A stretch of DNA of 64,000 bases from Tuctoria greenei (taxonomy: Eukaryota; Streptophyta; Magnoliopsida; Poales; Poaceae): NCBI GenBank assembly GCA_036927565.1, contig JAYESD010000002.1, positions 219,731,882-219,795,881 of the forward strand, in the 5' to 3' direction. The notes below the pieces were generated by a model. It was not told the origin of the DNA. It saw only the letters and a program-made list of their open reading frames with translations, and did no database searches. Shown here piece by piece: positions 1 through 11,444 of the stretch. A program made the translations under genes and the position numbers. The stretch's first letter is position 1, and the number at the start of each line of letters is the position of its first letter.

Positions 1-40
1 ATGTGTTGACAAGTTTTATATGACATTTCTTGTATTACAG

Positions 41-679
41 CGCTTGGCGGTTTTACGCGGAACGGCTTGGCGGTCAGAGACCTCCTAATACGAATGCATT
101 GGACATTAAAACGTATTATGCTTGTCCGAAGCAGCCTGCTGGGAGTCTCTTATGCGGGTATTATGTATGCGAGCATCTTCGGACCGCCGCCGTATATAGA
201 GTCAATCGTGAGGATGTAAGTTATCCTTAATGTCGATACCTTATTTTCTTACTTTTGTGTTTCATTTTCATTGTAACTAGCATAGTTTAATGCTTATATT
301 CTCTGCTGTTCAATATTACCAGAAACATTATTTTCATATTTTGATTCCAACTTCAAAATTCAATTGCTCATAGTACAACTGCTCCAAAAATACCTACTAA
401 ATTCTTGTATACTCTCACTTTGATCTATACTTTGAGATTGTTGAAACCAACACATTCTAAACCTTGTTATGTGTTATATTGCAGCACAAGAAGAATCTGA
501 ACGAAGAATGGCCGGTTTGTAGAAGTATTCCTGATGGAGGAGCCGACAGGATTGCTTCTGAACTCTGTCAGTTCATTCGTCGCGAAATTTTGCACAAAAC
601 GGGGAAGTTCTTTGATAAGAGAGGTTCAGCAGCTGATGTGCCAGAACTTTGCGACTATACCAATCTAAACAGTTTTTAG
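41..679 (+). CDS. Ulp1-type SUMO protease, last two exons (5'-truncated by window)
   Basis: These are the last two exons of the transposon's Ulp1-like (C48 peptidase) gene. Exon 41-215 follows a TTACAG acceptor and ends at GAT before GTAAGT; it encodes the active-site region, with KQPAGSLLCGYYVCEHLR holding the oxyanion-hole Gln and the nucleophile Cys. Exon 485-679 follows a GCAG acceptor, encodes 64 residues and ends in TAG. Both are open with no lesion, unlike the matching exons of copy 1, where a TGA interrupts the last exon. Ulp1 enzymes process SUMO precursors and remove SUMO from proteins; such domains are common in plant CACTA and Mutator-like elements. The catalytic His and Asp exons lie before the window, so whether the gene is intact cannot be judged. 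Confidence 0.8.
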
Positions 680-884
680 TGAAAACTTGTAAACTTTGAG
701 ATGAAATTGTATCTGTAACTTGTACATATGTATATTGTTTTAGTGAAATTGACTTCTGTGATGATAATATTGTTGTCTTTTGTTCTGTGATGATTGTTGT
801 TTTTTGTTCTGTGATTATATTGAATTGACCTGGAAATTAGAAATAACAGCAGTAGTACTGCATGACCTGGAAATTAGAAAAACA

Positions 885-1545
885 ATTATCACAGGCGGCT
901 AGATACAAGTAAAGAAACATCTGTGATAACCTAATTTTCACAGGCGGTGTCTGTTATGGTAGAAACCGGCTGCGTTAAAGGGTCTTCACAGACGGCTGAT
1001 ATAGGTAAACTCCGTCTGTGATAACTTCATTATCATAGACGGGTTAGTTATGCTTCAATAACCGTCTGTAAAGACACATTATCATTGGCGGTTAGTTATG
1101 CTTCAAAACCCGCCTGTGAAGACATATTATCATAGGCGGTTAGTTATGTTTCAAAATCCGCCTATGAATACAAATTATCATAGACGGTTAGTAATGCTTC
1201 AATACCCGTCTGTGAAGACTTCTTATCATAGACGGTTAGTTATTCTTCAATAACCGTCTGTGATAAGACCTTTATCACAGACGGTTATATATGCTGCACG
1301 ACCCGTCTGTGATAAAGTGTTTTCACAGACGGCTAGCCTAAGTAAAGAACCGCCTATGATAATCGATCTTCACAGGCGGCTATCCTTAGTGAAGAACCGT
1401 CTATGATAATTACTCTTCACAGGCGGTTTCACTTCTCCGCCTGTGAAATTGCGGATTATCACAGACTCTTCGTTTCAGGCGGTTTTAAAAGCCGTCTGTG
1501 ATAATAGGTTTGGAGCCGCCTGTGATGAGGCTTATTGTAGCAGTG
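885..1545. repeat. Subterminal repeat array of CACTA copy 0
   Basis: About 650 bp of tandem units of roughly 60 bp, each a small inverted repeat: ATCACAGGCGGTT, about 15 to 20 bases, then AACCGCCTGTGATAA, with C/T variation inside the core. In CACTA elements such subterminal repeats are where the element's DNA-binding protein (TNPA in En/Spm) binds; that role here is inferred from position and repetition. Confidence 0.85.
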
Positions 1546-1939
1546 ACACGTTTATCACACACTAGGCCAGCACGTATATATAGACCAGCAGTATGCGAAC
1601 GTCTCCCAGACTCAGCGCACGATCCACACGATCTGCGTAGGCAGTTGCGGCATGCAAACTGATCGGCCGTCACTTCAGCTTCTGACCCATTCCACACTGA
1701 TGCATGCAGCAACGGTCTACACGGCGCACATCTCCTGCACGTAGCTGGTTGTTGCTGCTTAGGTTATATGCATGCATGCATCTAAGATCCGTGTGACCCG
1801 GCCTCACTTCACGATCCAGTATGCGGGCCTTAAAATACAGGTGAGGTGACTGCTCCACCAGCTAATCTCCGGTGCTTCACGGAAGACCCAATTAACTAGC
1901 TTATTAATCAACACACGTACTTGCTAAACAAACTCTACA
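1546..1939. other. Spacer between CACTA copies 0 and 1
   Basis: 394 bp outside both elements, bounded by ACA on each side (1546-1548 and 1937-1939). It has balanced composition with several GCATGCATG-like stretches and no CAGGCGG motifs. I see no coding frame with recognisable content. It is the unpaired centre of the large inverted repeat made by copies 0 and 1. Confidence 0.6.
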
Positions 1940-1949
1940 CACTGCTACA

Positions 1950-2715
1950 ATAAGCCTCATCACAGGCGGTTCCAAACCTATTATCACAGGCGGCTTTTAA
2001 AACCGCCTGAAACGAAGAGTCTGTGATAATCCACAATTTCACAGGCGGAGAAGTGAAACCGCCTGTGAAGACTAATTATCATAGGCGGTTCTTCACTAAG
2101 GCTAGCCGCCTGTGAAGACATATTATCATAGGCGGTTCTTTACTTAGGCTAGCCGTCTGTGAAAATACTTTACCAGAGACAGGTCGTGCAGCATATATAA
2201 CCGTCTGTGATAAACGTCTTATCACAGACGATTATTGAAGAATAACTAACCGCCTATGATAATAAGTCTTCACAGGCGGCTATTGAAGCATAACTAACCG
2301 CCAATGATAATGTGTCTTCACAGGCGGATTTTGAAGCATAACTAACCGCCTATGATAATGAGTCTTCACAGTCGGGTATTGAAGCATAACTAACCGTCTA
2401 TGATAATGTGTCTTCACAGGCGGATTTTGAAGCATAACTAACCGCCTATGATAATGTGTCTTCACAGACGGGTGTTGAAGCATAACTAACCGTCAATGAT
2501 AATTTGTATTTACAGACGGTTATTGAAGCATAACTAACCCGTCTATGATAATGAAGTTATCACAGACGGAGTTTAACTATGTCAGCCGTCTGTGAAGACC
2601 CTTTAACGCAGCCGGTTTCTACCATAACAGACACCGCCTGTGAAAATTAGGTTATCACAGATGTTTCTTTACTTGTATCTAGCCGCCTGTGATAATTGTT
2701 TTTCACAGTCATGCA
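1950..2715. repeat. Left subterminal repeat array of copy 1
   Basis: At least ten units of the palindromic motif ATCACAGGCGGTT..AACCGCCTGTGA, most spaced by GAAGCATAACTA. The minus strand reads through part of it as a periodic peptide, which is an artefact of the repeats rather than a gene. Expected to be the binding region of the element-encoded accessory protein (inference). Confidence 0.85.
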
Positions 2716-2893
2716 GTACTACTGCTGTTATTTCTAATTTCCAGGTCAATTCAATATAATCACAGAACAAAAAACAACAATCATCACAGAACAAAAGACA
2801 ACAATATTATCATCACAGAAGTCAATTTCACTAAAACAATATACATATCTACAAGTTACAGATACAATTCATCTCAAAGTTTATAAGTTTTCA

Positions 2894-5800
2894 CTAAAAA
2901 CTGTTTAGATTGGCATAGTCGCAAAGTTCTGGCACATCAGCTGCTGAACCTCTCTTATCAAAGAACTTCCCCTTTTTGTGCAAAATTTCACGACGAATGA
3001 ACTGACAGAGTTCAGAAGCAATCCTGTCGGCTCCTCCATTAGGAATACTTCTACAAACCGGTCATTCTTTATTCAGATTCTTCTTGTGCTGCAATATAAC
3101 ACATAACAAGGTTTAGAATGTGTTGGTTTGAACAATCTCAAAGTATAGATCAAAGTGAGAGTATACAAGAATTTAGTAGGTATTTTTGGAGCAGTTGTAC
3201 TATGAGCAATTGAATTTTGAAGTTGGAATCAAAATATGAAAATAATGTTTCTGGTAATATTGAACAGCAGAGAATATAAGCATTAAACTATGCTAGTTAC
3301 AATGAAAATGAAACACAAAAGTAAGAAAATAAGGTATCGACATTAAGGATAACTTACATCCTCACGATTGACTCTATATACGGCGGCGGTCCGAAGATGC
3401 TCGCATACATAATACCCGCATAAGACACTCCCAGCAGGCTGCTCCGGACAAGCATAATACGTTTTAATGTCCAATGCATTCGTATTAGGAGGTCTCTGAC
3501 CGCCAAGCTCCGCGTAAAACTGCCAAGCGCTGTAATACAAGAAATGTCATATAAAACTTGTCAACACATTCTAAATGTGCGTAAATTAAAATTATTGAAT
3601 AAACGTACTTTTTCAAAATGGAAAGGAAATCTTTGTAACGATCTGCTGGGTAATCGGCCGAGTCCAAGACTGTTGCCATTCCCTGCGTTGGCTTGATGAA
3701 GATCATTATGTAGTGATTACTGCAAACATACAAACACACGTGTTAACAATTACCAATAATTGCTATTTCAATGTCATGTGTCAAACTTACTCGAAGTGGT
3801 ACGGAGCCTTTACGAGGTCCTGGCCGTCTCTGACAAAGTTAAACATCGCATGTCCTATGTAAGCTGCAACTTCTGCCTTTCTATCCTTCTTAAGTTTTGC
3901 AATTGCTCTTTCAAAATCTTTTTTTTCATGTGTTTGTACTGGCTTGATTCTCGATTCGCCTAGATGTCGAATAGCGACTTTGCAATCCTAGTAGGGTCAA
4001 GGATACCTGTCTTGTGCACCAACTTTACATTATCCATGTATTGCATCCTATTGAAGAAGTCCAGAATTGTTATAATCTCATGAAATGCGTATGCGTGTAG
4101 TAAGAAAAGCAAATACAAAATATTAGAGCACTTACAAGCACCAGACGAGCAGCAGGTTGATTTCGAGCATGCCCCGATGGAAAAGGGAAAGCAGCTCGTC
4201 AAATAAAATGACTCATTTATCTACTCCAGTGCTCCAGAATGCTTCTTTTGGAATACGAAATGTGACGCAATTAAGACCATATTTTGTGCTGGCAGTGATG
4301 TACCACTCATGCATTCTTCTGAGCGCGACGGGTTGTTTGCTAAGTTGTACGGATGTCATTAACGGCTTCCCATTCTCAAATTTAGGAGGAACATCCTCAA
4401 GCTTGTATATTGGAACTCCTGGTTTAACTAAAGCCATCCGCCGATTATACATGACACCGTCTTCTTCCCACTCCTCAATATCTTCTAATGCTGGCTCGTG
4501 AGAAGAACGAGATGCACTCGATTTTCTAATATTTTCCTTCATAGCTTCCAAATACTTTGTCACTTCTGATGAAGGTTTCTTATTTTCGTATGAGCTAACT
4601 TTGACAGGCACTGATGATCGAGGAGTAGTAGTCGGAAGTTGGACACTAGCTTGTTGTTGAACCTGTTGTTCAACTGATTGCTCTTTACTCCCAGCAGCTG
4701 GCTCTAGTACTACTTCAAGCTGTTGCTCAACTAGTTGCTCTTTACTAGCAACAGCTTGCTCTGGTACTGCTTGAAGTTGTTGTCCAACTTGTTGCTCTTG
4801 GATATCATCATCCTTGCTCATACATAGGGGGAGTGGATCTTCCCGGACTGGGAGTGGATCTTCATGCACTTTCGCCTTAGAAGATGGGGTTGTAGTATTT
4901 GGAGATGCGACGGGGCTAGAAATTGGCTCATCGTCCAACACGATATCGCGTCGGTGCCAAAGGATTAATTGGTTGACAGCCTGCCCCAGAGTCGCGATCC
5001 CCTCAGGTGTGACGTGGTCTATTTCATAGTCTTCATAATCATTATCGATGATCTGAAGAACTTGCACCACAGAATAATACAACAGAAGTGGACTCCCGTT
5101 GAAGTCACGATCAGGCTTTGCCATAGCAGTGGCAACCTGTTTGGTTTTGTTCCCTGCTCTGCCTATCGGGACAAGAAGACGACAAGATTTGTCGTTAGCA
5201 ATATCATCGACAGGGAACTTATGGGCTGACCCTGAGCCTGGCACGGAACCAACGCTGCTAGGGTAGGCAGTTGGAGATACTAATTGCTCCTTTTGCACCG
5301 GAACCATCATTGTACTCGGTGCCACTAATTGTCCTGATTGTCTAAGTTGTTCCATTATTTCTTGCAGATTTTCTTTGACCTTTTGAGCAATTGTTTCATC
5401 AAGTGTTTTCTTAAACTTCTCACGTCTTCTATATGTGTCTTTATCTTTAGGGAAACCATCTAGCCAAGACATTTGAGAAGAGACCGCTCGAACCCGTCCG
5501 TTGTGTTTAGGGTTTCCCAAGATAGCGGTAAGTTGGTCATTCTCCCTCTTCGGCTTGAAGAGACCCTTCTGTTGCTTTTCAATTACTTCTTTCATTTTAT
5601 CCTCTACTTCATTCAGAGAGTCGGGCTTTTCAAGTTTGCCCTCGCTGGTCAAACCTGACCGAGCAAAGACCCAGCGTTGAGTTCGCTCATCTCACCCTTC
5701 TAATGGGTGAGGATTGCCCTTACTAAGAATTTCTTCTATTATCTTATTCCATTTCTGGACTTTGGGGGCATATCCGGCAGACCCCAAGCGATGATGGTAT

Positions 5801-6603
5801 TTGTTCTTTTTTGCAAGCTCTGACCTAGTTGCACTTAGAGCTTTAGCATCAGGTGTGCTCTTTTGACGAACAAACTCTTTCTATTGAGCTTGTGTGATTT
5901 TTCCCATCTTCCTCGGGCTAGGGACCTTATTGGCCTTAACATAAGCATTCATTTCACTCTTCCAGCATCGAAACTTCTTGCCGCAAGAGACCAATGTTGC
6001 TTTCTTTACAGCTTCTTCTGTGCCTTTCGGGAACTTGAATTGTTTCTTTATCTTTTCCCACAACTCATTCTTGGTCTGCTCGGGTAATTTCCTCCAATTC
6101 TCAGTTGTGATCGGCACAACCTCCCTAACAAGAAAACCGCATGCATTACGGTACTTGGTAACTGAATCCAGTGGTTCTTGGGGAAGCCCACCTGGACCGA
6201 CCCTTGTTATGTACATGATGCGGTCCAATGGACCCTTATTGGGACCTCGTTGCCCTCGTTTCCGCTTGAGTGAAGCTGAGGATTCATCCATTGGTGAACC
6301 TTCTGCGGTTTTAGGAGCCGATGTCACCTCATTGTCTTCGAGATTAATCTAGGTAGAAAAAATTATAAGACTTCGTATACTTGACAACCAACATTAACTT
6401 GAACTGCTGAAGTTAAGATTCGTGATCCATACCTCGTCGGCAGGATCATATTCCGGGTCTAGATCTACTGAAGTCTTTTTAATTTTTATATTCGGAAAAG
6501 GATCCGAATGACTGTGATAGGAGCCTGAACTGCTGGAGTCAGTAAACTCCATATTGTCTTCTTTGTTGTTACTATCAGGACCAGTCTTCTTAGGGCTTTC
6601 CAT
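2894..6603 (-). pseudogene. En/Spm Transposase_24-like plus Ulp1 protease fusion gene, broken (copy 1)
   Basis: Six exons can be placed by splice sites and by comparison with copy 2: 6433-6603 (start ATG 6601-6603), 4136-6348, 3791-4047, 3609-3719, 3358-3529 and 2894-3088. The ancestral product was about 1,040 residues. Exon 1 is acidic and Ser-rich. Early exon 2 (about residues 60-230) resembles the plant Ptta/En/Spm Transposase_24 domain (motifs KYRNACGFLV and GKKFRCWKSEMN). Then come Gln/Glu-rich linkers. Exons 3 to 6 form a Ulp1 domain with DHYIMIF (His), VLDSADY (Asp) and GSVLCGYYVC (Cys). In-frame stops lie at 5881-5883, 5692-5694, 4213-4215, 3960-3962 and 3062-3064, and an A-run in exon 3 has lost the frame, so no full protein can be made. 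The domains are recognised by pattern; a role as DNA-binding accessory protein plus deSUMOylase is inferred. Confidence 0.85.
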
Positions 6604-7746
6604 GCTAGATCTAATAAGACAAAAAATCTAATAAATGGCATAACTAAATTTGGTCATATTTAAAACAAATTTTCTTAATTTTGGCTCAATTAAGTAAATT
6701 TATCCAAAACACATTTTTGAAGTTATATAGGTCTAACTAAATTCTTGTATCATAGAGATCGGCATCATATGCTCAGACTCCATCGCCACACCTAGTGTTA
6801 CATAGATATGGGCGTGAGGATGCTCCTGGCATCACAAATGAGTTGGCCAGCAACTTTTGTTTGGCTTCAGAGCTAAATATAGCATAACTTTGGTAGCTCA
6901 GATTAGGTACAATTGCTCAAATGAAGCTGATGGAGCCACAAGTGCAGACATCTTTGGTAGCACAGATTAGCTACAATTGCTCAAATGAAACTTAGAGAAA
7001 TAAAAGCAAACTTAGCCAAACTTAGTCTAGCATAGCTAACTCTAAGCAAAAGTAGCCAAATATAGCTAAATATAGCACAACTTAGTCAAAATTAGTCAAG
7101 TATAACTATATCTAATGTAACTTAGCCAAAATTAGCCAAATTTGGTCAACTTAACCAAATATAGCTAAATCTTGTCCCTAATAGAGAATTATGTGGCATA
7201 TGCAAGGCCGATGACAGAAATAGGGAATATACTACTATTACTAGAGTCTAGAATCATGTTTACCACTAATGTGTCAGAACAGTTTCAGACACACAGAACC
7301 AACTACCAATTTATCGTGATATAACCATCCACATAAATCTTGCCCCACCGAAACCTAACCAAAGATGCCACTGAACTTGACAGTTTTTCGAATTCCACCG
7401 AACCCTAACCAAGGATGCCTACCATTATCTAATTCCCGAACCCTAACCAAGGATATGCAAGGCGGTAGCGAGGGCGGGGAGGGAGGCGGCACGGCGAAGG
7501 AGGATGGAAGGTCGAAGGGTTTAGGGTTTACCTTGAAGCTCAGCGGCGACGGAAATGGCTTCGCTCGGCGTACCTGGAAGTGAGGAGGGCGAAGCTCGGC
7601 GGCGACGGTGAAGCTCGGCGACGGCGAAGCTCGACGGCGTACCTGGAAGTGACGAGGGGGAACACTTGGCGGCAAACGAAATTTTGGCAGCCTAACGGCG
7701 TCTAAGTGTTTCGCCCGGGTTAGGTTTTTCCAATGCTGTCGAGGGG
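6604..7746 (-). other. 5' leader and probable 5' intron region of the Ulp1-fusion gene (copy 1)
   Basis: No recognisable coding content. From 6990 to 7170 it is a low-complexity run of short variants of TAGCCAAA and AGCTAAATATAGC. Around 7345-7450 there are three copies of AACCCTAACCAAGGAT, which also occur in copy 2 in inverted order at about 29870-29960, so they belong to the element. GC-rich sequence at 7450-7700 adjoins the promoter and probably holds the untranslated first exon. Confidence 0.5.
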
Positions 7747-7754
7747 TATATATA
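7747..7754 (-). promoter_or_regulatory. TATA box of the Ulp1-fusion gene, copy 1
   Basis: TATATATA, read on the minus strand as CTATATATACCCCTCGACAG, with a near-identical site upstream of the same gene in copy 2 (29586-29593). CAGGCGG palindromes lie immediately upstream (7770-7905), so the element's own binding motif is built into the promoter. The TATA call rests on sequence and conserved position; no start site can be seen. Confidence 0.6.
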
Positions 7755-7764
7755 GACTCACATT

Positions 7765-7910
7765 TTCTCAGGCAGATTTTAAGTACCGACCGTCAGGGAA
7801 GATTGTTACCTCAGTCGGATTTTACTTACCAACCGCCTGAGAAGATACAATTATCTCAGACGGTTGGTTAGTAACACCCGCCTGAGTTAAACATGGGCCT
7901 GTGAAGATAT
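7765..7910. promoter_or_regulatory. CAGGCGG palindrome cluster between divergent promoters
   Basis: Several copies of TCTCAGGCGG/CCGCCTGAGA-type motifs lie between the minus-strand TATA at 7747 and a plus-strand TATA-like box at 7938. These are the same motif family as the subterminal arrays, with CTCAGG in place of CACAGG. They probably serve as control sites for both directions (inference). Confidence 0.6.
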
Positions 7911-7937
7911 TTACTTCTTCTTAATTTGATGAACGCC

Positions 7938-7946
7938 TACATAAAG
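7938..7946 (+). promoter_or_regulatory. TATA-like box upstream of the 8185-8610 gene
   Basis: TACATAAAG followed by ACCCCTCACC, closely matching the tnp2 promoter of the same element (TATATAAAGACCCCTCACC at 14047). This looks like a duplicated promoter module. It lies about 240 bp before the ATG at 8185. Confidence 0.5.
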
Positions 7947-8184
7947 ACCCCTCACCAACCGGGATGAGGATCCCCTGACTTAATCAGCGGTCACTAACAT
8001 GTGGACCCGGTCCCACACGTTAGTGACCATGTCACGCGTGCGCGACCTTTCTTTTCCCTGAGGTGCGACCTTTCTTTTCCACTCCGCGCGGCCTTAAAGA
8101 CGCGCTATCGCTCACAAGCGCATCGCTCACTTTGAATCCTCTTGTTTTCTTCGTCTTCCTCCGCTCCGACGACCCAACACCACT

Positions 8185-8610
8185 ATGGCCGACCTTCCGC
8201 CGCCAAGCCCTCCGAGGGAGCCACCTTGCAAGAAACTATGTTGCAGCTCCCCCGAGAAGATCAACACCGAGCAGCGCCTCCTCATGGCGCGAGAGGCGTA
8301 CAACAATACATCTCGCGCCATGAGTGCCTTGGGGCTGGGTACCCTTCCAGAGTATACTGGAATGGGTATCTTGGGCCACTACCTCTACGCCCTCATGGGG
8401 GTGGCTGATCTTCTCGACATTCTGTTCGCAACGATGGCCCAGGTTCTTGGCCCCGAGGGCCGTAGAACGCTGGTGGAGGCGATGGCTAGCAACCTCGGGG
8501 TTGCACCGCCGGTGCAGCTGGTGCAGCCGGTGCAGCCGGCCCTGTCTCCTGTTGCACCGGTGCCGGAGTCGCCGCCGGAGGACGAGGAGGAGGAGAAGGA
8601 AGAGGAGTAG
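8185..8610 (+). CDS. Small transposon-borne protein with Pro-rich N-terminus and acidic tail
   Basis: A 141-residue frame from ATG 8185. It begins MADLPPPSPPREPPCKK, has a middle section with alternating hydrophobic residues (about residues 30-100, including GILGHYLYALMGVADLLDIL), then Pro/Val/Gln repeats and an all-acidic C-terminus (EDEEEEKEEE). The same N-terminal signature (MA-D/N-LPPPSPPR-E/Q-PPCK, then CSSPE) starts the gene at 13097, so the two are paralogues inside one element. GC content is much higher than in the flanking AT-rich repeats, which suggests capture of a host sequence or selection on codons. I do not recognise the family. It sits behind a copy of the element's promoter module, so expression is plausible. 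It could instead be a degraded host fragment that happens to stay open. Confidence 0.5.
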   Translation: MADLPPPSPPREPPCKKLCCSSPEKINTEQRLLMAREAYNNTSRAMSALGLGTLPEYTGMGILGHYLYALMGVADLLDILFATMAQVLGPEGRRTLVEAMASNLGVAPPVQLVQPVQPALSPVAPVPESPPEDEEEEKEEE

Positions 8611-8944
8611 GAGTAGGATTTAATTAGTTTTTCTTTTTGTTGTTTTTAGTTGCTTCTGTTTTGTAAATATTGTTAATGAATGAAATCTATCTTTTTTCAT
8701 CTATGTGATTGAATATTACGTGTGTATCTTGTGTGTTCTTGTGTAAATATTGTCCATCTTGTGTGTTCTTTTGTGAGATGTGTGATTGAATATTGTTAAT
8801 GAATGAGTATCTTGTGTGTTCTTCAACTGTGTGAATGATTGAATATTGTTAATGAATGTAGTGTGTTCATCGTTAATTAAAATTTCATGTCTGAGAAGAA
8901 GATTATCTCAAGCAGTTGGAAAGTATATTCTCAGGCGGTTGGTA

Positions 8945-11432
8945 ATCACCAACCGCCTGTGAAGATATTTACTTCTTCTTAATTAATATTCTTGATTAAA
9001 TGTGGTCCTTTAAAAAGGCAAAAATCCACTTTCTTGTAATATTATTGATAAGTAAAGGTTACCATTAAATTTCACTTCATAAATACTTTGAAATTGGTCA
9101 GAACATAAAAAACATACAACAAATGCTATTTTTCATTTTTCTATCTTGATGAATATAATGCTTTTTTCATTTATTTTTTTCAGTGGACATTTTTACTCAT
9201 CATACCAACCTCTACGAATTTTTTCATATTTTTTTAAATTTTTTGGAATCAATGTGTGTTCATAATTTGATGAATGCCTCATATGAATATGAGCATTTAG
9301 TTAGAATGGTGGATAATTTGAAGTTTGACATGTTGGAATGCTTTTAAAAAAATTAAAAAAATTCATACATCTATAAATTATACAAATATGTTCATACCAA
9401 CAATTTTGAGTGAAGGAACTTTTTTTTTATGAGATACACAAATGTGAATAATATGTGAGTAGAAATTAATTTGATATTTACCAAAACATTACAATGTCAG
9501 CTATACAAGTTTTAAAAATATTTTGTTCAGGTGGTAGATGTTAATTTTATACAAATGTAGAAGAAAGAATCATCGAATTTGGACACAATTTGCAGAATCT
9601 AAACATGTTTGAGTATTTATATTGGAATCTAAATAAAAAAGAAGCAATGGATAAGGAAACTGAAGAACAGTATCGAGAATTATCCCAGACGGTTGTTAAG
9701 TAATATCCGCCTGTGAAGATATTTACTTCTTCTTAATTAATATTCTTGATTAAATGTGGTCCTTTAAAAAGGCAAAAATCCACTTTCTTGTAATATTATT
9801 GATAAGTAAAGGTTACCATTGAATTTCACTTCATAAATCCTTTGAAATTGGTCAGAACATAAAAAACATACAACAAATGCTATTTTTCATTTTTCTATCT
9901 TGATGAATATAATGCTTTTTTCATTTATTTTTTCAGTGGACATTTTTAATCATCATACCAACCTCTACGAATTTTTTCATATTTTTTTAAATTTTTTGGA
10001 ATCAATGTGTGTTCATAATTTGATGAATGCCTCATATGAATATGAGCATTTAGTTAGAATGGTGGATAATTTGAAGTTTGACATGTTGGAATGCTTTAAA
10101 AAAAATTAAAAAAATTCATACATGTATAAATTATACAAAGATGTTCATACCAACAATTTTGAGTGAAGGAACTTTTTTTTTATGAGATACACAAATGTGA
10201 ATAATATGTGAGTAGAAATTAATTTGATATTTACCAAAACATTACAATGTCAGCTATACAAGTTTTAAAAATATTTTGTTCAGGTGGTAGATGTTAATTT
10301 TATACAAATGTAGAAGAAAGAATCATCGAATTTGGACACAATTTGCAGAATCTAAACATGTTTGAGTATTTATATTGGAATCTAAATAAAAAAGAAGCAA
10401 GGGATAAGGAAACTGAAGAACAGTATCGGGCATTATCTCAGGCGGTTATTAAGCAATACCCGCCTGTGAAGATATTTACTTCTTCTTAATTAATATTCTT
10501 GATTAAATGTGGTCCTTTAAAAAGAAAAAAAATCCACTTTCTTGTAATATTATTGATAAGTAAAGGTTACCATTAAATTTCACTTCATAAATCCTTTGAA
10601 ATTGGTCAGAACATAAAAAACATACAACAAATGCTATTTTTCATTTTTCTATCTTGATGAATATAATACTTTTTTCATTTATTTTTTCAGTGGACATTTT
10701 TAATCATCATACCAACCTCTACGAATTTTTTCATATTTTTTTAAAAATTTTTGGAATCAATGTGTGTTCATAATTTGATGAATGCCTCATATGAATATGA
10801 GCATTTAGTTAGAATGGTGGATAATTTGAAGTTTGACATGTTGGAATGCTTTTAAAAAAATTAAAAAAATTCATACATGTATAAATTATACAAAGATGTT
10901 CATACCAACAATTTTGAGTGAAGGAACTTTTTTTTTATGAGATACACAAATGTGAATAATATGTGAGTAGAAATTAATTTGATATTTACCAAAACATTAC
11001 AATGTCAGCTATACAAGTTTTAAAAATATTTTGTTCAGGTGGTAGATGTTAATTTTATACAAATGTAGAAGAAAGAATCATCGAATTTGGACACAATTTG
11101 CAGAATCTAAACATGTTTGAGTATTTATATTGGAATCTAAATAAAAAAGAAGCAAGGGATAAGGAAACTGAAGAACAGTATCGGGCATTATCTCAGACGG
11201 TTGTTAAGCAATACCCGCCTGTGAAGATATTTACTTCTTCTGAATTAATATTCTTGATTAAATATGGTCCTTTAAAAAGGCAAAAATCCACTTTCTTGTA
11301 ATATTATTGATAAGTAAAGGTTACCATTAAATTTCACTTCATAAATCCTTTGAAATTGGTCAGAACATAAAAAACATACAACAAATGCTATTTTTCATTT
11401 TTCTATCTTGATGAATATAATGCTTTTTTCAT
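8945..11432. repeat. Tandem 754-bp repeat, about 3.3 units (copy 1)
   Basis: Direct units with the marker GAAGATATTTACTTCTTC at 8961, 9715, 10468 and 11223, giving periods of 754, 753 and 755 bp. Units differ at only a few positions, so amplification is recent. Each unit is very AT-rich except at its junction, where a CAGGCGG/CCGCCTG palindrome sits. The fourth unit breaks off near 11432 where the captured F-box gene begins; displaced pieces of a unit reappear at 12463-12660 and 13640-13862. Copy 2 has about two units of the same repeat. Short open frames in the units are not conserved as proteins. Confidence 0.9.
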
Positions 11433-11444
11433 ATTTACTTCTTT

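Larger units (their letters stand above)
1..1545 (+). mobile_element. CACTA element copy 0, right-hand end only
   Basis: This is the protease-side end of a CACTA (En/Spm) transposon whose body lies before the window. It ends in TTGTAGCAGTG at 1535-1545, the inverted form of the CACTG start at 1940, and is followed by ACA, the same trinucleotide that flanks copy 1. Its content matches the left 1.6 kb of copy 1 in inverted order: two Ulp1 exons, an AT-rich 3' flank, and a subterminal array of CAGGCGG/CCGCCTG palindromes. Membership in the family is seen directly; its total length and its left end are unknown. Confidence 0.9.

Noticed and set aside
2280..2483. Open frame with a periodic peptide on the minus strand
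   Set aside because: It is the translation of the subterminal repeat array; the period follows the DNA repeats and there is no start context or homologue.
7345..7450. AACCCTAACC-like repeats resembling telomeric sequence
   Set aside because: Only three spaced copies of a longer unit (AACCCTAACCAAGGAT), also present in copy 2; not a TTTAGGG array.
9900..10109. Short open frame repeated in each 754-bp unit, also in copy 2
   Set aside because: Length and frame vary between units with small indels, codons are very AT-rich, and no domain is recognisable.
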